From: Gossypium raimondii
Lineage: Eukaryota; Streptophyta; Magnoliopsida; Malvales; Malvaceae
NCBI RefSeq assembly: GCF_025698545.1
Contig: NC_068577.1
Span: 3,319,501 to 3,383,500 of the forward strand
DNA: 64,000 nt
Direction of reading: 5' to 3'
In this document: positions 47,127-58,399 of the stretch, piece by piece
Numbering within the stretch: position 1 is the stretch's first letter
Layout of the letters: every line of letters starts with the position of its first letter
Position numbers and translations under genes: made by a program
Notes under the pieces: model-generated
Told to the model about the DNA's origin: nothing
Database searches by the model: none
What the model saw: the letters and a program-made list of their open reading frames with translations, nothing else

Positions 47127-49040
47127 TTTTTTTTTTTTTTGAAAGTAGAATGGTTGGATTTCATTCAAAATAAAACAGAGCGCAAAGATCAATAATGGCC
47201 CAAAACACACAACAATAAAATGTCTAAAACAAAAGAAAGCCCAAAAGAGACCATAAAACAGGAAAAAATAAAAAAACAAGATTTTGAAGAGACGAAAAAC
47301 CAAAGGACTAAGCAGATAAACATCACCCAACAAAGCAATAAATGAAACCATAAAAAGCAACAAAAACCCAACCACCCAAGCAGACTATCCAGATTCCAGA
47401 GCATCTAAAACATAGACCTCTTCAGATGCTCATATTGAAGCAAAGAAAAATCTCCACAAATCTGCTAAAAACCCACAAAAACCTGAAGGGGTCCTTCCCG
47501 ATTCAACAAAAAATTCCTCACAAACACCAAACCTTAAAGAGACCCTTAAGTTGAAACTTCGATTTCTTGACCAAAGAAGCTGAATCTTCGCCTTAAGGTC
47601 ACAAGGAGCACAAATGTCGCAGATCTGCCTCAACTGCCTTCTGCGCAAAGAGAGGAACCCCTCCAAAAAGATAATTATCATCTCTTTTTAATCCCTCTGT
47701 AGCCGAAGAGTGTGCTGCACCATTTGCATGTTTTGGTACATGATGGAAAACACATTTTTGATATCGTTCACATATTGTCTTTATGTCGAAAATGTAAGCC
47801 CCTATCACTGATCTTTCAATTCCTTCTGCTTTCAGTTTTCGGATCACAGCCAAAGAGTCACCCTCAATCTCTACTCTTGGAAAACCCAACTATAAGCCCA
47901 TCTTGCCCCCTCGACACACACCATCGCTTCCGCTGCAAAAGGAGAAGGTATATTGACATGCATTATAGCTTTTGACCAAAGAACAATACCGGAATCATCC
48001 CGCAAAATAATCCCTGAGCACGATTTGTTATTTTGTTGACAAAATCCTGCATCAAAATTTATTTTGACAGAATGTTTTTGTGGCAGTTGCCAGTAAACAA
48101 GAGGAACCTAACAGGTAGTTGGTTTTTCCTTCACACCATCCACTTCACCCAAAAATTTTTTATAAAGCTCATAATCTCTGATGCTGTAGACTTTTGACTT
48201 TCATGCAAAAGCCTATTGCGCATAGTCCAAATCCCCCACTTTGCACAGCAGAACACACGACAAGAATACAGAGTTATGGCCAAAAACTGGTGAACCCAAT
48301 CTATAATTGATATCTCAGTTGTCGCTGTTTGTCTCGCAATACCAAGTTGACACCAAATTTCCTTTGAATGCAGGCAAACTTCTAAGGGTCACCGAGCAAC
48401 CTACTTTCCATCCAAAACTTAAGCCTCCTCTCGAACCTACTGCCCCCACATCGACACCACAAAAATAACCACATTTCATCCGCACCTTTTCCATCCTACT
48501 AGTAGAAATTTTTGTCTCCATAAAAAAGATAAGTTGAGTATTGGGTAATCGGGCCTGGGCCGTTTCTTACCCTCACCCACTTGAATTGGATTTTGCTCCA
48601 AATCATTTCCCATAGTATCGAAAATCAATCCACTACAATCACCATCTTTTGGTAACTCATTCCTTTTCTAAATTTACTCCTAAAATAGGACTTTCATAAT
48701 TTTCGCCAATAGGGACACCCTCCCCTTCTTCTAGCAACCAGACACTTCTCCCCACGGCGGCGCCATCAACGTAAGATCCCATACTTGCGGCTTCTCTTCA
48801 CCACCATAATTGAGACGGATTGGACAGAAACTATCTCTATGGCCTAATACACCACAAACAAAGCAAAACAAGGATGATTTTGCATTTTTAAATTTTGCAT
48901 GCGTAGTTCTTGTTGGAGAGATTATCAGCTTTTTCTTCCTTTTCAAAGGTTTTCTCACATCTATCTGAACACGAATTCTCAAGAAATAATTATTCCTTAT
49001 TTTAACTAAATTACATAATATTTTCCATAATATCATAATC
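47127..49040 (-). mobile_element. internally deleted LINE, minus strand
   Basis: Read on the minus strand the order is: ORF1 C-terminus with LRIRVQIDVRKPLKRKKK and a CCHC knuckle CFVCGVLGHRDSFC (49036-48731); the N-terminal part of the APE endonuclease (48521-48315: METKISTSRMEKVRMKCG, GSRGGLSFGWK); then, without any RT, the linker with AITLYSCRVFCC/WGIWTMRNRLLHE (about 48290-48180); RNase H (47889-47599: VEIEGDSLAVIRKL, FHHVPKHANGAAH); and a terminal A-tract seen as T(16) at about 47127-47142. The jump from endonuclease to the region after RT shows a deletion of about 2-3 kb relative to a full plant LINE. Stops and frameshifts make it inactive. Confidence 0.8.
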
Positions 49041-49044
49041 TCTA

Positions 49045-51400
49045 ACTATAATTAATGGATTATATCCTTACAAATATTGTTTAGTGAAATATTACAAAAA
49101 TTTCCAAACCACTATAAATAGGAGGCATACATTGGGTTTGTTAAGTAAAAAACCTATCTTGTTTTCCTAAATTGAAGATAATGTTGTGATTGTTTTTAAT
49201 ATTACTGCTTTTTTACATCAAACTATTTTAATCCTAAACCCTAAAACCCAAGATTATAATTAAACTTAAACCAGTGCATTATCCACCGGAGGAGCTACTA
49301 ACTGTGATGCAAGAGGATAGGGATAAGCACACTATTGGTCGAGAAATTGTGCTGTAAAATCTTTAGTTTTTGGCTTTCTCGTCAATTTTTTAAATGCAAT
49401 ATTAATACTAGTCCTATATCCATCAACCCATGTTGTTGTTTGATATTTTAAATTAAAAATGCAGTGAATATAAGGTTGCCTAAATGATTACTGTTTTCTT
49501 GGTTAAAAAAATATTAAGTATTCAATGAACGAATTGATATGAATTCACCTATTTAAAACATTACAAAATGATTATTCATACATATAACCAGTTTTAGTAT
49601 ATATATTGACTCTTGCAGCAAGGGAGGCTGTTGTCATGCTTATGATTTTGTATGGAGTGAGATTTTTTGCATTATTTGTACTATCATTTTTGTTGGCCAG
49701 GCAGGAAGATGGAGTAACTGCTACTACAATGATCAATTGCCATCACCTTTTGAGCCTCTGCAAAGTATCACTGCCAAATTCACATCAAAGATTCTATTAA
49801 AAAATTGTGGGTTTGGGTTATTTGGGTTCAGGTTAATTTTGGATTTAGGGTTAATTTCAAGTTTGAATTGTTTCATGCTCAAATCATTTTGATTCCAGGT
49901 TTGCTAATTGGACTTTTCAAAACAAGGTATCTTAAATTCAAGTCATTTCAAATTTGAATTAATTTAAATTGGGATCGAATTTTTGAATGTAGGATCAACA
50001 TTGACATATCTATTGTGAAATTTTCATTTTTCTTAAAATATTATAAAATAATATATTAAAGTTCAAGAATTAAAGCATAGTAGTTGACCAACTCTATTCA
50101 TTTTAATTTGTTGTGTCAAATTTTCAATTTCATATGTGGAATTAAATGTCTTCACCACCAATTTATTAAATAGTTATTTTATAATATATATAATGCATGT
50201 TCAAATTTTAAAAACCTTAAACATGAATTATAAAATAAACCTAAATAATACCAATATATATAATTGTATATGTATATGCATAAGGAGGGATGGATTGAAA
50301 GAGGAATATAAAGAAAAGCTGTAAGATGCCTGAGCAACCTTTCGTACAACCTCCATTCAGATATTTGTCTTGTGTCTTTCAAAAGCACCCACCTTTTTTT
50401 TATACAATATCCACCTTTTCTGTGTTTTTTTAGGTTTAGTAATAAAAATTGTATTTATATGGATACATAATTTATATTTAAAAAAATATTAATTACTATA
50501 AAAAATTATTAGTACGATAAAAAATCTAAATAAGTAATAAAAATGAAAATCAAATTATCATATGTAATATTTTAGTCTATGAAAGTAGTTGATAATGCGA
50601 TTACTAATAAAAATAATAACATCATATGCAATTTTATCAAATTATCATATGCTGGTCTTTGATCGAGTTCTTTTTTTGGGTATAGCAAATGTTCTCTCAA
50701 CAACATTTAGAAGCTTTGAATGTCTCAAATTAAAGAGTTTGTGAGCCTTCTTTGATGCTCATGTTTAGTTTTGTTCTCTCAAATGATATCGTACCCCACA
50801 ATATGATGCAAGAAAACCTTTTATATTTGCATAAGTAGCATCTACAACATACTATTTGGGTTTACGCCACAAACCGTCTATAGCTTTGGTCATAAAAATT
50901 TATATAAATTTAATTTGATGAAAGACTTATGCTAGGTACGTTTTCATATATGTAAATTAGGTAAAATGTCTAATAACTTCTATAAATATAAATTTTGATC
51001 ATAATTTTATAAAGTTATTTTATAATTAAGTTATGAAAAAATTTATAATATTTTTTATAAATAAATATATTATTTTTATAATATATATTATGGACTCGTA
51101 AATAAGTTAAACTTTTTGGTCATATCTTTTATAAATAATCATATTCTAACATGTTTTTGTAACACTTTTATGACATAAAATTTTTTATCATAACTTTAGA
51201 ATTTTTGAGATTTAAATAATATAAATTTTTGTTATAACTTTATAAAATATTCATAATTATTTTTATAATATATGTTTTAAGGTTTATAATATAATTTTAG
51301 AATTTTTCCGACAGAATCATCCTAAACACTCATATGTGTTCATGCTTATAATATAATATTTTATAACTTAGACTTGTATAAAAGTAATTTTTTAAAGTTA
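49045..51400. other. AT-rich intergenic DNA, no gene seen
   Basis: ORFs at 49606-49800, 50136-50324 and 50179-50388 show no domain. 50400-51400 is highly AT-rich with repeated TTTATAA motifs, such as 'TTATAACTTTATAAA'. Confidence 0.45.
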
Positions 51401-51408
51401 AATCTTGC

Positions 51409-51588
51409 CGGAGTATTTGGAAACCCATAAGGTAATTAGATTTGGGTGTAATTACCCGCGTAATTACTCCAATTCTTACCCTTCCCTAAGAATCGGAAAG
51501 TGTAATTGAGGTGCTTCAATCCTCAATTACACTTAATTTAGTGAGACCCACTAATTACAATAGTTACCCAAACATGCTACCCTACATA
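51409..51588. mobile_element. short MITE with central hairpin
   Basis: The outer ends GGAGTATTTGG and CCAAACATGCTACC are imperfectly inverted. The centre holds a perfect 13-base inverted pair, AGTGTAATTGAGG (51499-51511) and CCTCAATTACACT (51521-51533), with a 9-base loop. The repeated GTAATTAC words resemble small Harbinger/hAT-type MITEs in dicots. No target duplication is secured. Confidence 0.45.
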
Positions 51589-51599
51589 ATTATAAGTAA

Positions 51600-52320
51600 T
51601 TACACACAAGTTTAATTATCAGATAACTTTTCAAGCACTACCTTAATATAGGAATTAAATAATAAAATATTACACTATGACTATAAAACTTGCATATCTC
51701 AACGTATAAAATTTACTTAATGTTTTATATTATATATTTATATCAATTTTATCAAATCTATATTGTATTTAAAGTTTGCTTGAGTTGGTGTCACTCATCA
51801 ATCGGGTCTTAATTCATTCGTAAAGTTACCAAAAGTCTCTCATTTTACAAAATAATAAATATTAATTATTTTGAGGGTAATTTTATCTTTTCATATAAAA
51901 TCTAAAAAATACTTATACATGATGTGATTCAAACTTAAAACTTTATGATTTTGATATGAACTTTACCCGTTCAATAAAATCATATTTAATTATTATATCA
52001 ATTTTTAAAATTTGTTACGCACATTTTTCATTTGCATGAGTACGCTATAGTGTAATACATATTATATTTTGTAAAAATAAAAAAATCTTATTAAAATATA
52101 TAAAAATAAAAATGAAGCATTTAATTAGACTTGTTTATACATCGGCCTTCGTAGTTTGATAGATTTGAGACCAACTTGAGCAAGCGAGTTCAAACCATAT
52201 ATATACTATAGTAATATGAAGTTGCAATTTAGAAAATAATCCAATTTTGTATAGTTTATACGCAATAATTTGGCACTCTAATAACTTGACATGTGTATTT
52301 ATATTGCAATGTAAGCGGTT
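51600..52320. other. AT-rich intergenic DNA, nothing recognised
   Basis: No supported gene; the minus-strand 66-aa ORF at 52135-52335 has no domain. Confidence 0.4.
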
Positions 52321-52324
52321 TATA

Positions 52325-52550
52325 CATAACGGCAAAAGTAGGGGCTGGCAGGGCCTGCTCCCCTAAATTAGTAAAGATAAAATTACATTTTGGCCCTCTA
52401 AAAATATAAAAAATTTATTTAATCTTTTAAAAATTATAAAGATATAGTCTATTAAAATGGTGAAATTATATTTTTCTATCGTAAAATTACAATTTAATTT
52501 CGCCCTAAAAGAAATTTCTAGTTTAAGCCTTCTACATAACCATTTAGCAA
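52325..52550 (+). repeat. dispersed 'GGGGCTGGCAGGGCCTG' repeat, third copy
   Basis: It begins near AGTAGGGGCTGGCAGGGCC and continues with TTACATTTTGGCCCTC, AATCTTTTAAAAATTATAAA and AAATTTCTAGTTTAAGCC. This is the same order of blocks as at 40260-40860. Confidence 0.5.
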
Positions 52551-52559
52551 TATGTTAAA

Positions 52560-53280
52560 TTTTTTAAAAGGAAGAAATTATTAAATGTAATTTATTTAAT
52601 GCATACAAGTACAACTAACATACGCGGGAATGCAAACTAATTTAAATATTTACATTTAATTATAAAACATGTAAATATTAACATTAAATTAAATTTTATT
52701 TTAAACAATAAAAATAGGCTATATGAAAGGGCGACCCTTGCACAAACCTTTTTTCTTTTTAGAATGAATCAGGCTATTACTTGACTCTAGACAGCTCTAA
52801 TTTTAGAAAACCTTTAAAATTTAAAATTAGATTTATGACAAACATCATGATAGGGGTGAAAATTTTATTTAATAAATATATTTATTAAAAGTTTATATAA
52901 AATCAATTAATGTTTTGGTTATAATGGTAAAATTAAATATTTATCATGTATGGTTTTGATTTCAAATCTCATTATGATCAAATTTTTATTGATTTATTAT
53001 ATAACTTAATTTGTCATTGAAAGGACATTTTAATAATTTTATAATTGAGTTGATGTCCGATTGAGATAATAGTAAATTTAACCTTAGCAAGCGCAATTAT
53101 TAGGAGAGTTATTTTTACATTATCTTAAAAAAATAAGTAAATTTAAATATTTGTTAATAATTTGATATGTGACATATACTATAAATCATTTATTAAAAAC
53201 CGTGTATAAACTTAAACTTTTGTAAATTATAAAAAAAAAATTTGTAAATGATGGAATAATTGACTCAAATGTAAAATATT
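52560..53280. other. AT-rich intergenic DNA, nothing recognised
   Basis: No gene or clear repeat boundary could be supported between the dispersed repeat and the tail of the next LINE. Confidence 0.4.
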
Positions 53281-53282
53281 TT

Positions 53283-54250
53283 TATTTTTCTTTTTTTTTT
53301 TGGTAAAAAAGAACAACACTAAACGGTTACATTTAACAATCAACCCCGTATAGAGGCATTCTTATCAGGATGCAGAACCCCTTGTACTGAACTTGGTGGG
53401 TCCTTAAATAATAGTAAATTGGTGTACGATTGTTCGCGTACTTAACCATTTGATCAGCAGCCTTGTTTTGAGACCTTTGAAAATAGTGAAGTCTTATTCT
53501 CCAATTTCATTAGAAGAGGCAACTAATTAAACGTAACTCCACCAACCTACTAGAAGCAGGTCCACCAGCTAGCAGAATCTCCACTAGAAATGCATTTTCC
53601 ATTCTAGTTCTACTTGCCTGAATCCTTTCTCCCATGCTATGGGCAATCCTTCAAGTATGGCACGTGCTTCAATTCGAAAAGTTATTTCCTTGCTTACCGC
53701 CATAGAAAACCCACATAACCATCTTGCATCCGCGTCTCTAATCACGTCTCCCATTGACACCCAAATGCTAATGTATGACATTGCTTCATCTATGTTGTGT
53801 TTACTCCATCCTTTCTCGAGTGGTGACCACCATGTATCCAACACTAAAGGATTCGGTTGGGGCCAAGCTGAATTCGATTTTGCATAACTCTTTGTCCAAG
53901 TAATACTTGTATCTACAAGTTTTTGTACATAATTATGTCCGTTAGAAAAAACATAAAGGTTACGATCCTTCGATAGCAGCCAACATAAGATCGAGAAAAA
54001 GGACTGCCACTCAAATTCCTGAGACCTTCATCTTCTTGAACTCTTCAAGTTACATAGCAACTGCTCACCAAGCGGCAATGAAAAGAACAAACTTTGAGCA
54101 TTTTCCGGTACCACAGACAGCTATACCATTCTTGAGAAAGAGCAATCCCTAACAGCATGAAGTCCTGATTCCAACATCGCACCGCATCTAGGACAATGTC
54201 CCTCTTTAGTCATATGTCTCATTGCTCTTTCACCATGCCATGTTATTATC
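53283..54250 (-). mobile_element. 5'-truncated LINE, minus strand
   Basis: On the minus strand a zinc-binding linker (about 54250-54120: HMTKEGHCPRCGAM, HAVRDCSFSRMV) leads into RNase H (53844-53584: GWSKHNIDEAMSYISIWVSM, VIRDADARWLCGFSMAV, FRIEARAILEGLPIAWEKGF). The 3' end runs to an A-tract seen as a T-rich run near 53283-53301. RT, endonuclease and ORF1 are absent, the usual result of incomplete reverse transcription. Stop codons interrupt it. It is a different subfamily from the copy at 47127-49040, since the RNase H text differs. Confidence 0.75.
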
Positions 54251-54338
54251 ATTTCTATATTAACAAATATTCTATTTAGATCATAATAATATAATAAAAT
54301 AATTTATGGTAATTCTTTGTTAAAAATCATGAAAAAAA

Positions 54339-54785
54339 GACATAATGATTTATTTGACCCTTCAACTTTATAAAAAAAAATAATTATTTTAGCCCTCCAT
54401 TTAATTTTTTGCTTCTTTAGATCTTGAACTTGCTAATTTATGTTAACACCCACGTGTATGCCATGTCAACAATTAATTATTTTTAAAATTAAAAAATATA
54501 AAATTTCAAAAAATTCAGAAAATATAAAAATTATTAAAAAAACATAAAAATTATTAAATATATAAAAAATATAATAATATCCTATAATTTTAACAAAATT
54601 TAATTAATTGTTGACGTGGCATACACGTGGATGGCCACATTGGAAAAGTTAACAAACGCTAATTTTTCCATCGGGGTGTTTTGACAAAAAAACATTAATT
54701 TAAAGGCTAAAAGAGGCAAAAAAAAAATGAAGAGCTAAAACGATTTTATTTCATTAAGTTGAACAACTAAAAAGTCATTATGCCT
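54339..54785. mobile_element. 447-bp foldback MITE
   Basis: The left arm (GACATAATGATTTATTTGACC, TTATTTTAGCCCTCCATTTAA) is inverted in the right arm (ATGAAGAGCTAAAACGATTT, GAACAACTAAAAAGTCATTA-TGCC). A second inverted pair lies inside: CACGTGTATGCCATGTCAAC (about 54454-54471) and GTTGACGTGGCATACACGTG (about 54611-54630). No ORF is present. It abuts the LINE end at 54250. Confidence 0.7.
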
Positions 54786-54789
54786 ATAA

Positions 54790-55070
54790 AATATAAATTT
54801 TAAATATTTTTAAATAATTAATTAAATTGTTTGTAAATCTATTTTGAAAATATAAATTATATTTATAACTTATAGTTAATATAAATATAAATAATGGACA
54901 AATTTTAGACTCAACAATCAAATCGATTTTAAAGAGCCAAAAGTTAGAATATTCAAGTCTTTTATTTAGTTAAAAATCAATTTGAAAAATTGGTTCGACT
55001 CTCAAAAGTTATTTCTTTATCATTATTTTTAGATTGAAATTATGTTTTTTTTGGGTAAAAGAAACAATAT
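54790..55070. other. AT-rich intergenic DNA, nothing recognised
   Basis: Low-complexity sequence with no supported feature. Confidence 0.4.
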
Positions 55071-55073
55071 ATT

Positions 55074-55316
55074 GTGATTGCAGAATATTATTTTGATCAT
55101 CAAATAGCAACTCAAAACCGAACTCAAGAGGATTCTCAAATATTTACACATTATTTCTATAGTGATTTACAATCATTGACATATGATCGGCAATTTTATT
55201 TTGGGACTGAGAGATATGACGAATTCATACCTTCCAATTACGGTATAAAAGTTGATGAATTAACCGCAATTCCCCCCATCTGTTATTGGCCGCACCTCCA
55301 ACTAGGAGAGTCTTGA
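55074..55316 (+). CDS. unidentified 80-aa ORF, possible 3' exon or gene fragment
   Basis: The frame reads YYFDHQIATQNRTQEDSQIF then YFYSDLQSLTYDRQFYFG and DELTAIPPICYWPHLQLGES. It is preceded by TTGTGATTGCAG, a good splice-acceptor sequence at 55082, so it might be a last exon. Composition is aromatic- and Gln/Asp-rich and more protein-like than neighbouring ORFs. I do not recognise a family and see no upstream exon with a matching donor; the DNA just before is low-complexity. It may be a relic of a gene. Confidence 0.3.
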   Translation: MIAEYYFDHQIATQNRTQEDSQIFTHYFYSDLQSLTYDRQFYFGTERYDEFIPSNYGIKVDELTAIPPICYWPHLQLGES

Positions 55317-55639
55317 AATATAATGCTAAATAATGCCTTAATCTCAAGTCTAACGTGATTTAAAGACACATTGAGTTTACATAAAAAGTATCAAATGTCT
55401 TAAGAGTTTTCAGAGAAAACTAGCGTTCAAACTTCGAAAATAATATTATTGCGAGACAACAGTAAATTCTAAAATAATTAAATCAACATAAAAAATACTT
55501 TGTAAAAAAAATAGCCCAGAAAAGGAAAAACACATCCCAAATTCAATGGACGACTTAACACGGAACGGAACTCCTTCACACACTATTTTGCCTTTTTCCC
55601 TCACCTTTTCTTCTTTTTGCCTTTTTGTCCATCTTCTTT

Positions 55640-55678
55640 GAACACCATTCTCTCTCTCTCTCTCCCCCCCCCCCCAAA
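55640..55678 (+). repeat. (CT)n/(C)n tract in the leader of the 127-aa gene
   Basis: A run of CT dinucleotides is followed by about 12 C residues, roughly 180 bases before the ATG at 55858. CT-rich tracts near transcription starts are common in plant genes. Confidence 0.7.
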
Positions 55679-55857
55679 CCCTTTAAATAAACCCATTAAT
55701 TTTTTTAATAATTTAGTTTTTCGTTTTCATGATCCAATTAAAACTTGTTACAGAAAACCAAAACCCCATTTCTCCAATCACTAAAGAAACAAAAAGAACC
55801 CTTCAAAATATTCTAATATTTCAAAGAAAGTTCCTTTTTCTTTTTCCTTCCTTGGTG

Positions 55858-56241
55858 ATGTCTACACCATTAGAACAGCAGCAGCCACCACTGGTGGGAA
55901 CGACCCAAGAAGCCTACACTGCCCATACGGGTCACGGGTCTGTCGGACCCGTCATAGCCGTAGTAGCAGTGATCACTATCCTCGGTATCATAGCTGGCAT
56001 GATCGGGAGACTCTGTTCCGGGAGACCCATCATGGGTCATGGTCACTACGATTTTGAAGGTTGGGTTGAGAGGAAATGCTCTTCTTGCCTTGACGGTACG
56101 GTGGTAGACCCGCCTCCGTCGCGTCCGGCGGATGAGGAGGAGGAGCACGCGGCTGTGCCTGCAGAGGAGACCCAACAAGAGATCAAAGATGAAGAGCACG
56201 ATGAAGCACAAAAGCAACATGGAAGTAGCAGTAAATCTTGA
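55858..56241 (+). CDS. single-pass membrane protein, plant-specific, function unknown
   Basis: A single exon encodes 127 aa. Residues 1-28 are polar (Gln/Pro/Thr). One strongly hydrophobic span at about 29-51 (GPVIAVVAVITILGIIAGMI) is followed by basic RLCSGRP. A conserved-looking block GHGHYDFEGWVERKCSSCLD (60-79) with a CxxC pair at 74/77 comes next. The last 40 residues are acidic and Glu-rich. I recall plant proteins with the YDFE.WVERKCSSC.DG block annotated only as uncharacterised or transmembrane. I chose the ATG at 55858 because the preceding in-frame part (ATG 55729) reads like UTR and the family starts shortly before the membrane span. Topology and role are unknown. Confidence 0.8.
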   Translation: MSTPLEQQQPPLVGTTQEAYTAHTGHGSVGPVIAVVAVITILGIIAGMIGRLCSGRPIMGHGHYDFEGWVERKCSSCLDGTVVDPPPSRPADEEEEHAAVPAEETQQEIKDEEHDEAQKQHGSSSKS

Positions 56242-56447
56242 CTATTATTTCCTCTTCTTTTTTTTTTTTTTTTACCTTCATGGTTATACTCTCATTGTAC
56301 GTGCAAAAAGAAAATGGATTCTCTTTATTTATAATATATTTAAATTTAAGACTTTCAGTAGTTGGATGTCAGCTGGAATTTCTTTAGGGACGATGTCATG
56401 AAAAAATAAAAAATGAAAAAACCCTATCATTCTCTACATTATTTTAT

Positions 56448-56795
56448 ATTAGGTTAAATTTAATATGTTAAAAGATACAGTAATCATATCAATGTCATGT
56501 CAGTTTGTTATTTTCAATTATTACTCACTAAAAATTTATTTAATAGATTAATAATTGCTATTTACATCAAGACTGAAATTTTAAAATTCGAAAAGTACAA
56601 AGACTTAGAATGATCCAATAAAAGAATATAGACTAAGTCTACAACTGTACATATGGTATAGGGCTAGTAATTGAATTCAACCATACAACTTTGGCTGCTA
56701 CAATTTGGGTCATGACTAAAACTTTAAAATTTAAAAAGTACAGAAACTAAAATTGATCAAATTAAAGTACAAGGAATAATAGTAGAATTTAACCT
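56448..56795. mobile_element. GGTTAAATT-family MITE remnant(s)
   Basis: The left end AGGTTAAATTTAATATG (56450) and the right end AATAGTAGAATTTAACC (56779-56795) are inverted. Two right-end-like segments (about 56575-56690 and 56710-56795), both carrying GACTGAAATTTTAAAATT-like and AAAGTACA blocks, suggest a duplication or two overlapping insertions. It is the same family as 19452-19932. Confidence 0.45.
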
Positions 56796-56799
56796 TTTA

Positions 56800-57230
56800 T
56801 ATAATGAATTTGGTTTAATTATTTCAGGTAATCTTTCAAACTTTTAAAATTTAATTCTTTTACTTTTAATTTTATAAATTTAACCTCTGATTTAAAAATT
56901 AAAGTCTAATTAATTAGACAGTTAAATTTGAATATGCAATTGGATTTTAACTTTTAAATATTAAAATATAATGTATTCAAATATCAATATATTTCATTAA
57001 TAGTGTTATTAATTTATAATGAAGAGTAAATGGGTTTTAAAGATAGTTAAAATACATTAGATCTAACCATAAATGTTACATTAAATACCATATTTAAATT
57101 TAGTACATCAAATCAAAATATCATTTAATTGCATCTTCAATGATTTATTTGCATACCTCATTATAGTCTTTCAATTTTTATTTCTAGTATATAGTAATAT
57201 AAAGAAAACATAATAGTTACAGAATTTTTG
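56800..57230. other. AT-rich intergenic DNA, nothing recognised
   Basis: No supported gene or repeat boundary. Confidence 0.4.
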
Positions 57231-57234
57231 ATTA

Positions 57235-57569
57235 AATTCAAAGTTAAATTGAGTTTCGTTTCATTAGCATCTTGACGAGATCAAGTCAGTGAGTTGTACC
57301 GCGACGAGAAACTTTAAAAATCGTGATGTCAATTCGATAATTTATAAACTTTACAGTTTGATCCTAATTCGATTTCGAGTTAGTAAAAGAGTTTTCGTAA
57401 GCACACGTAAGATCCCAAAATGATTATATAACATATTCAAAATGAGTAACATAAATATTAGCATGTATTTATAGTTGTATTAAATTGTATTTAATTGTAG
57501 TTGCTCTGACAATGAATATGTTATCTCGTAGCTTGGACCTGACAACCAGATCAGATATAGGGTGTTATA
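57235..57569 (+). repeat. gypsy-type LTR 3' fragment
   Basis: It ends with GTAGTTGCTCTGACAATGAA, then CTTGGACCTGACAACCAGAT and GGGTGTTATA. This matches 45500-45567 and the inverse of 61322-61400. Only the LTR's last about 330 bases are recognisable. Confidence 0.55.
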
Positions 57570-58060
57570 TAAATAGTTGTTATTTTTTATATTTACAAGC
57601 CTCAAACATATAAACTTATCTAAATAAAAATCAAAATGGTTAGGATTCATAAGGTGTCAAATAGGGTTCTCTCTCTCTATCTCTTTTTTTAATGAACTAA
57701 TAGATTAATATTTTAAAAAATAATTACATTCCTTTGCTAAGAAACATGTTGGGTGTTAAAGCCAGTTTTAGGATTTTTTGGGTTCCCCAAAACCAAGACA
57801 ATATAGAGCCATTAATAAACAGTGGTGAAAAAATGGTGTTGCATGCCAATGCTTTTTAGAAAAATACAAATCTGGTTACTTCCAATGCAATATGCTTTAT
57901 TCTTCCTAAAAATGTGTCCAATTTTATGTAAATTTCTCCTTTCCAAACATATGCAAACAAATCATGGAAAATACCTAGGTCAAATGTCTTGAATTCTTTT
58001 GAAATTTGATTTATTATAATAAGATTATGCATATTTGAACAAAATTTATATAGTATCTTG
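57570..58060. other. intergenic DNA, nothing recognised
   Basis: No gene is seen between the LTR fragment and the dispersed repeat. Confidence 0.4.
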
Positions 58061-58064
58061 TCAT

Positions 58065-58355
58065 ACTAAATGTCGATAATAGTAGTAGGAATAATTGCAA
58101 AGTAATAATAAAGAAAAAATAAGAACACGTGGGTTTTACATGAAAAACACTTATCGGGAAAAATCACGGGTAAAGGAGGAGAAATTAACTAATGTTGAAA
58201 AACAATAATACAAGAGGTTTTCTGCTACACGTTTTAAGGGTTAAACAACCCTTTTATAATCAAAGTCTAATAGAAGAAGTATAATTCTATATGGATTCAA
58301 TTTGTGCGGCAAAGTCTGTACCCTCGATCCTTCGCTCCCACAGATCCCTAATTTT
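58065..58355 (+). repeat. dispersed repeat, copy 2 (related to 25262-25575)
   Basis: Shared blocks in the same order include TGTCGATAAT, AATAAGAACACGTGGG, AAAAATCACGGGTAAAGGAG, AATAATACAAGAGG, AAGGGTTAAACAACCC and GATTCAATTTGTGCGG. The two copies are about 70-75% similar by eye and both non-coding. Confidence 0.65.
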
Positions 58356-58399
58356 ACTTTTCTATTTTATTTCTTTAACAAGTGAGTCACCTCAAACTT

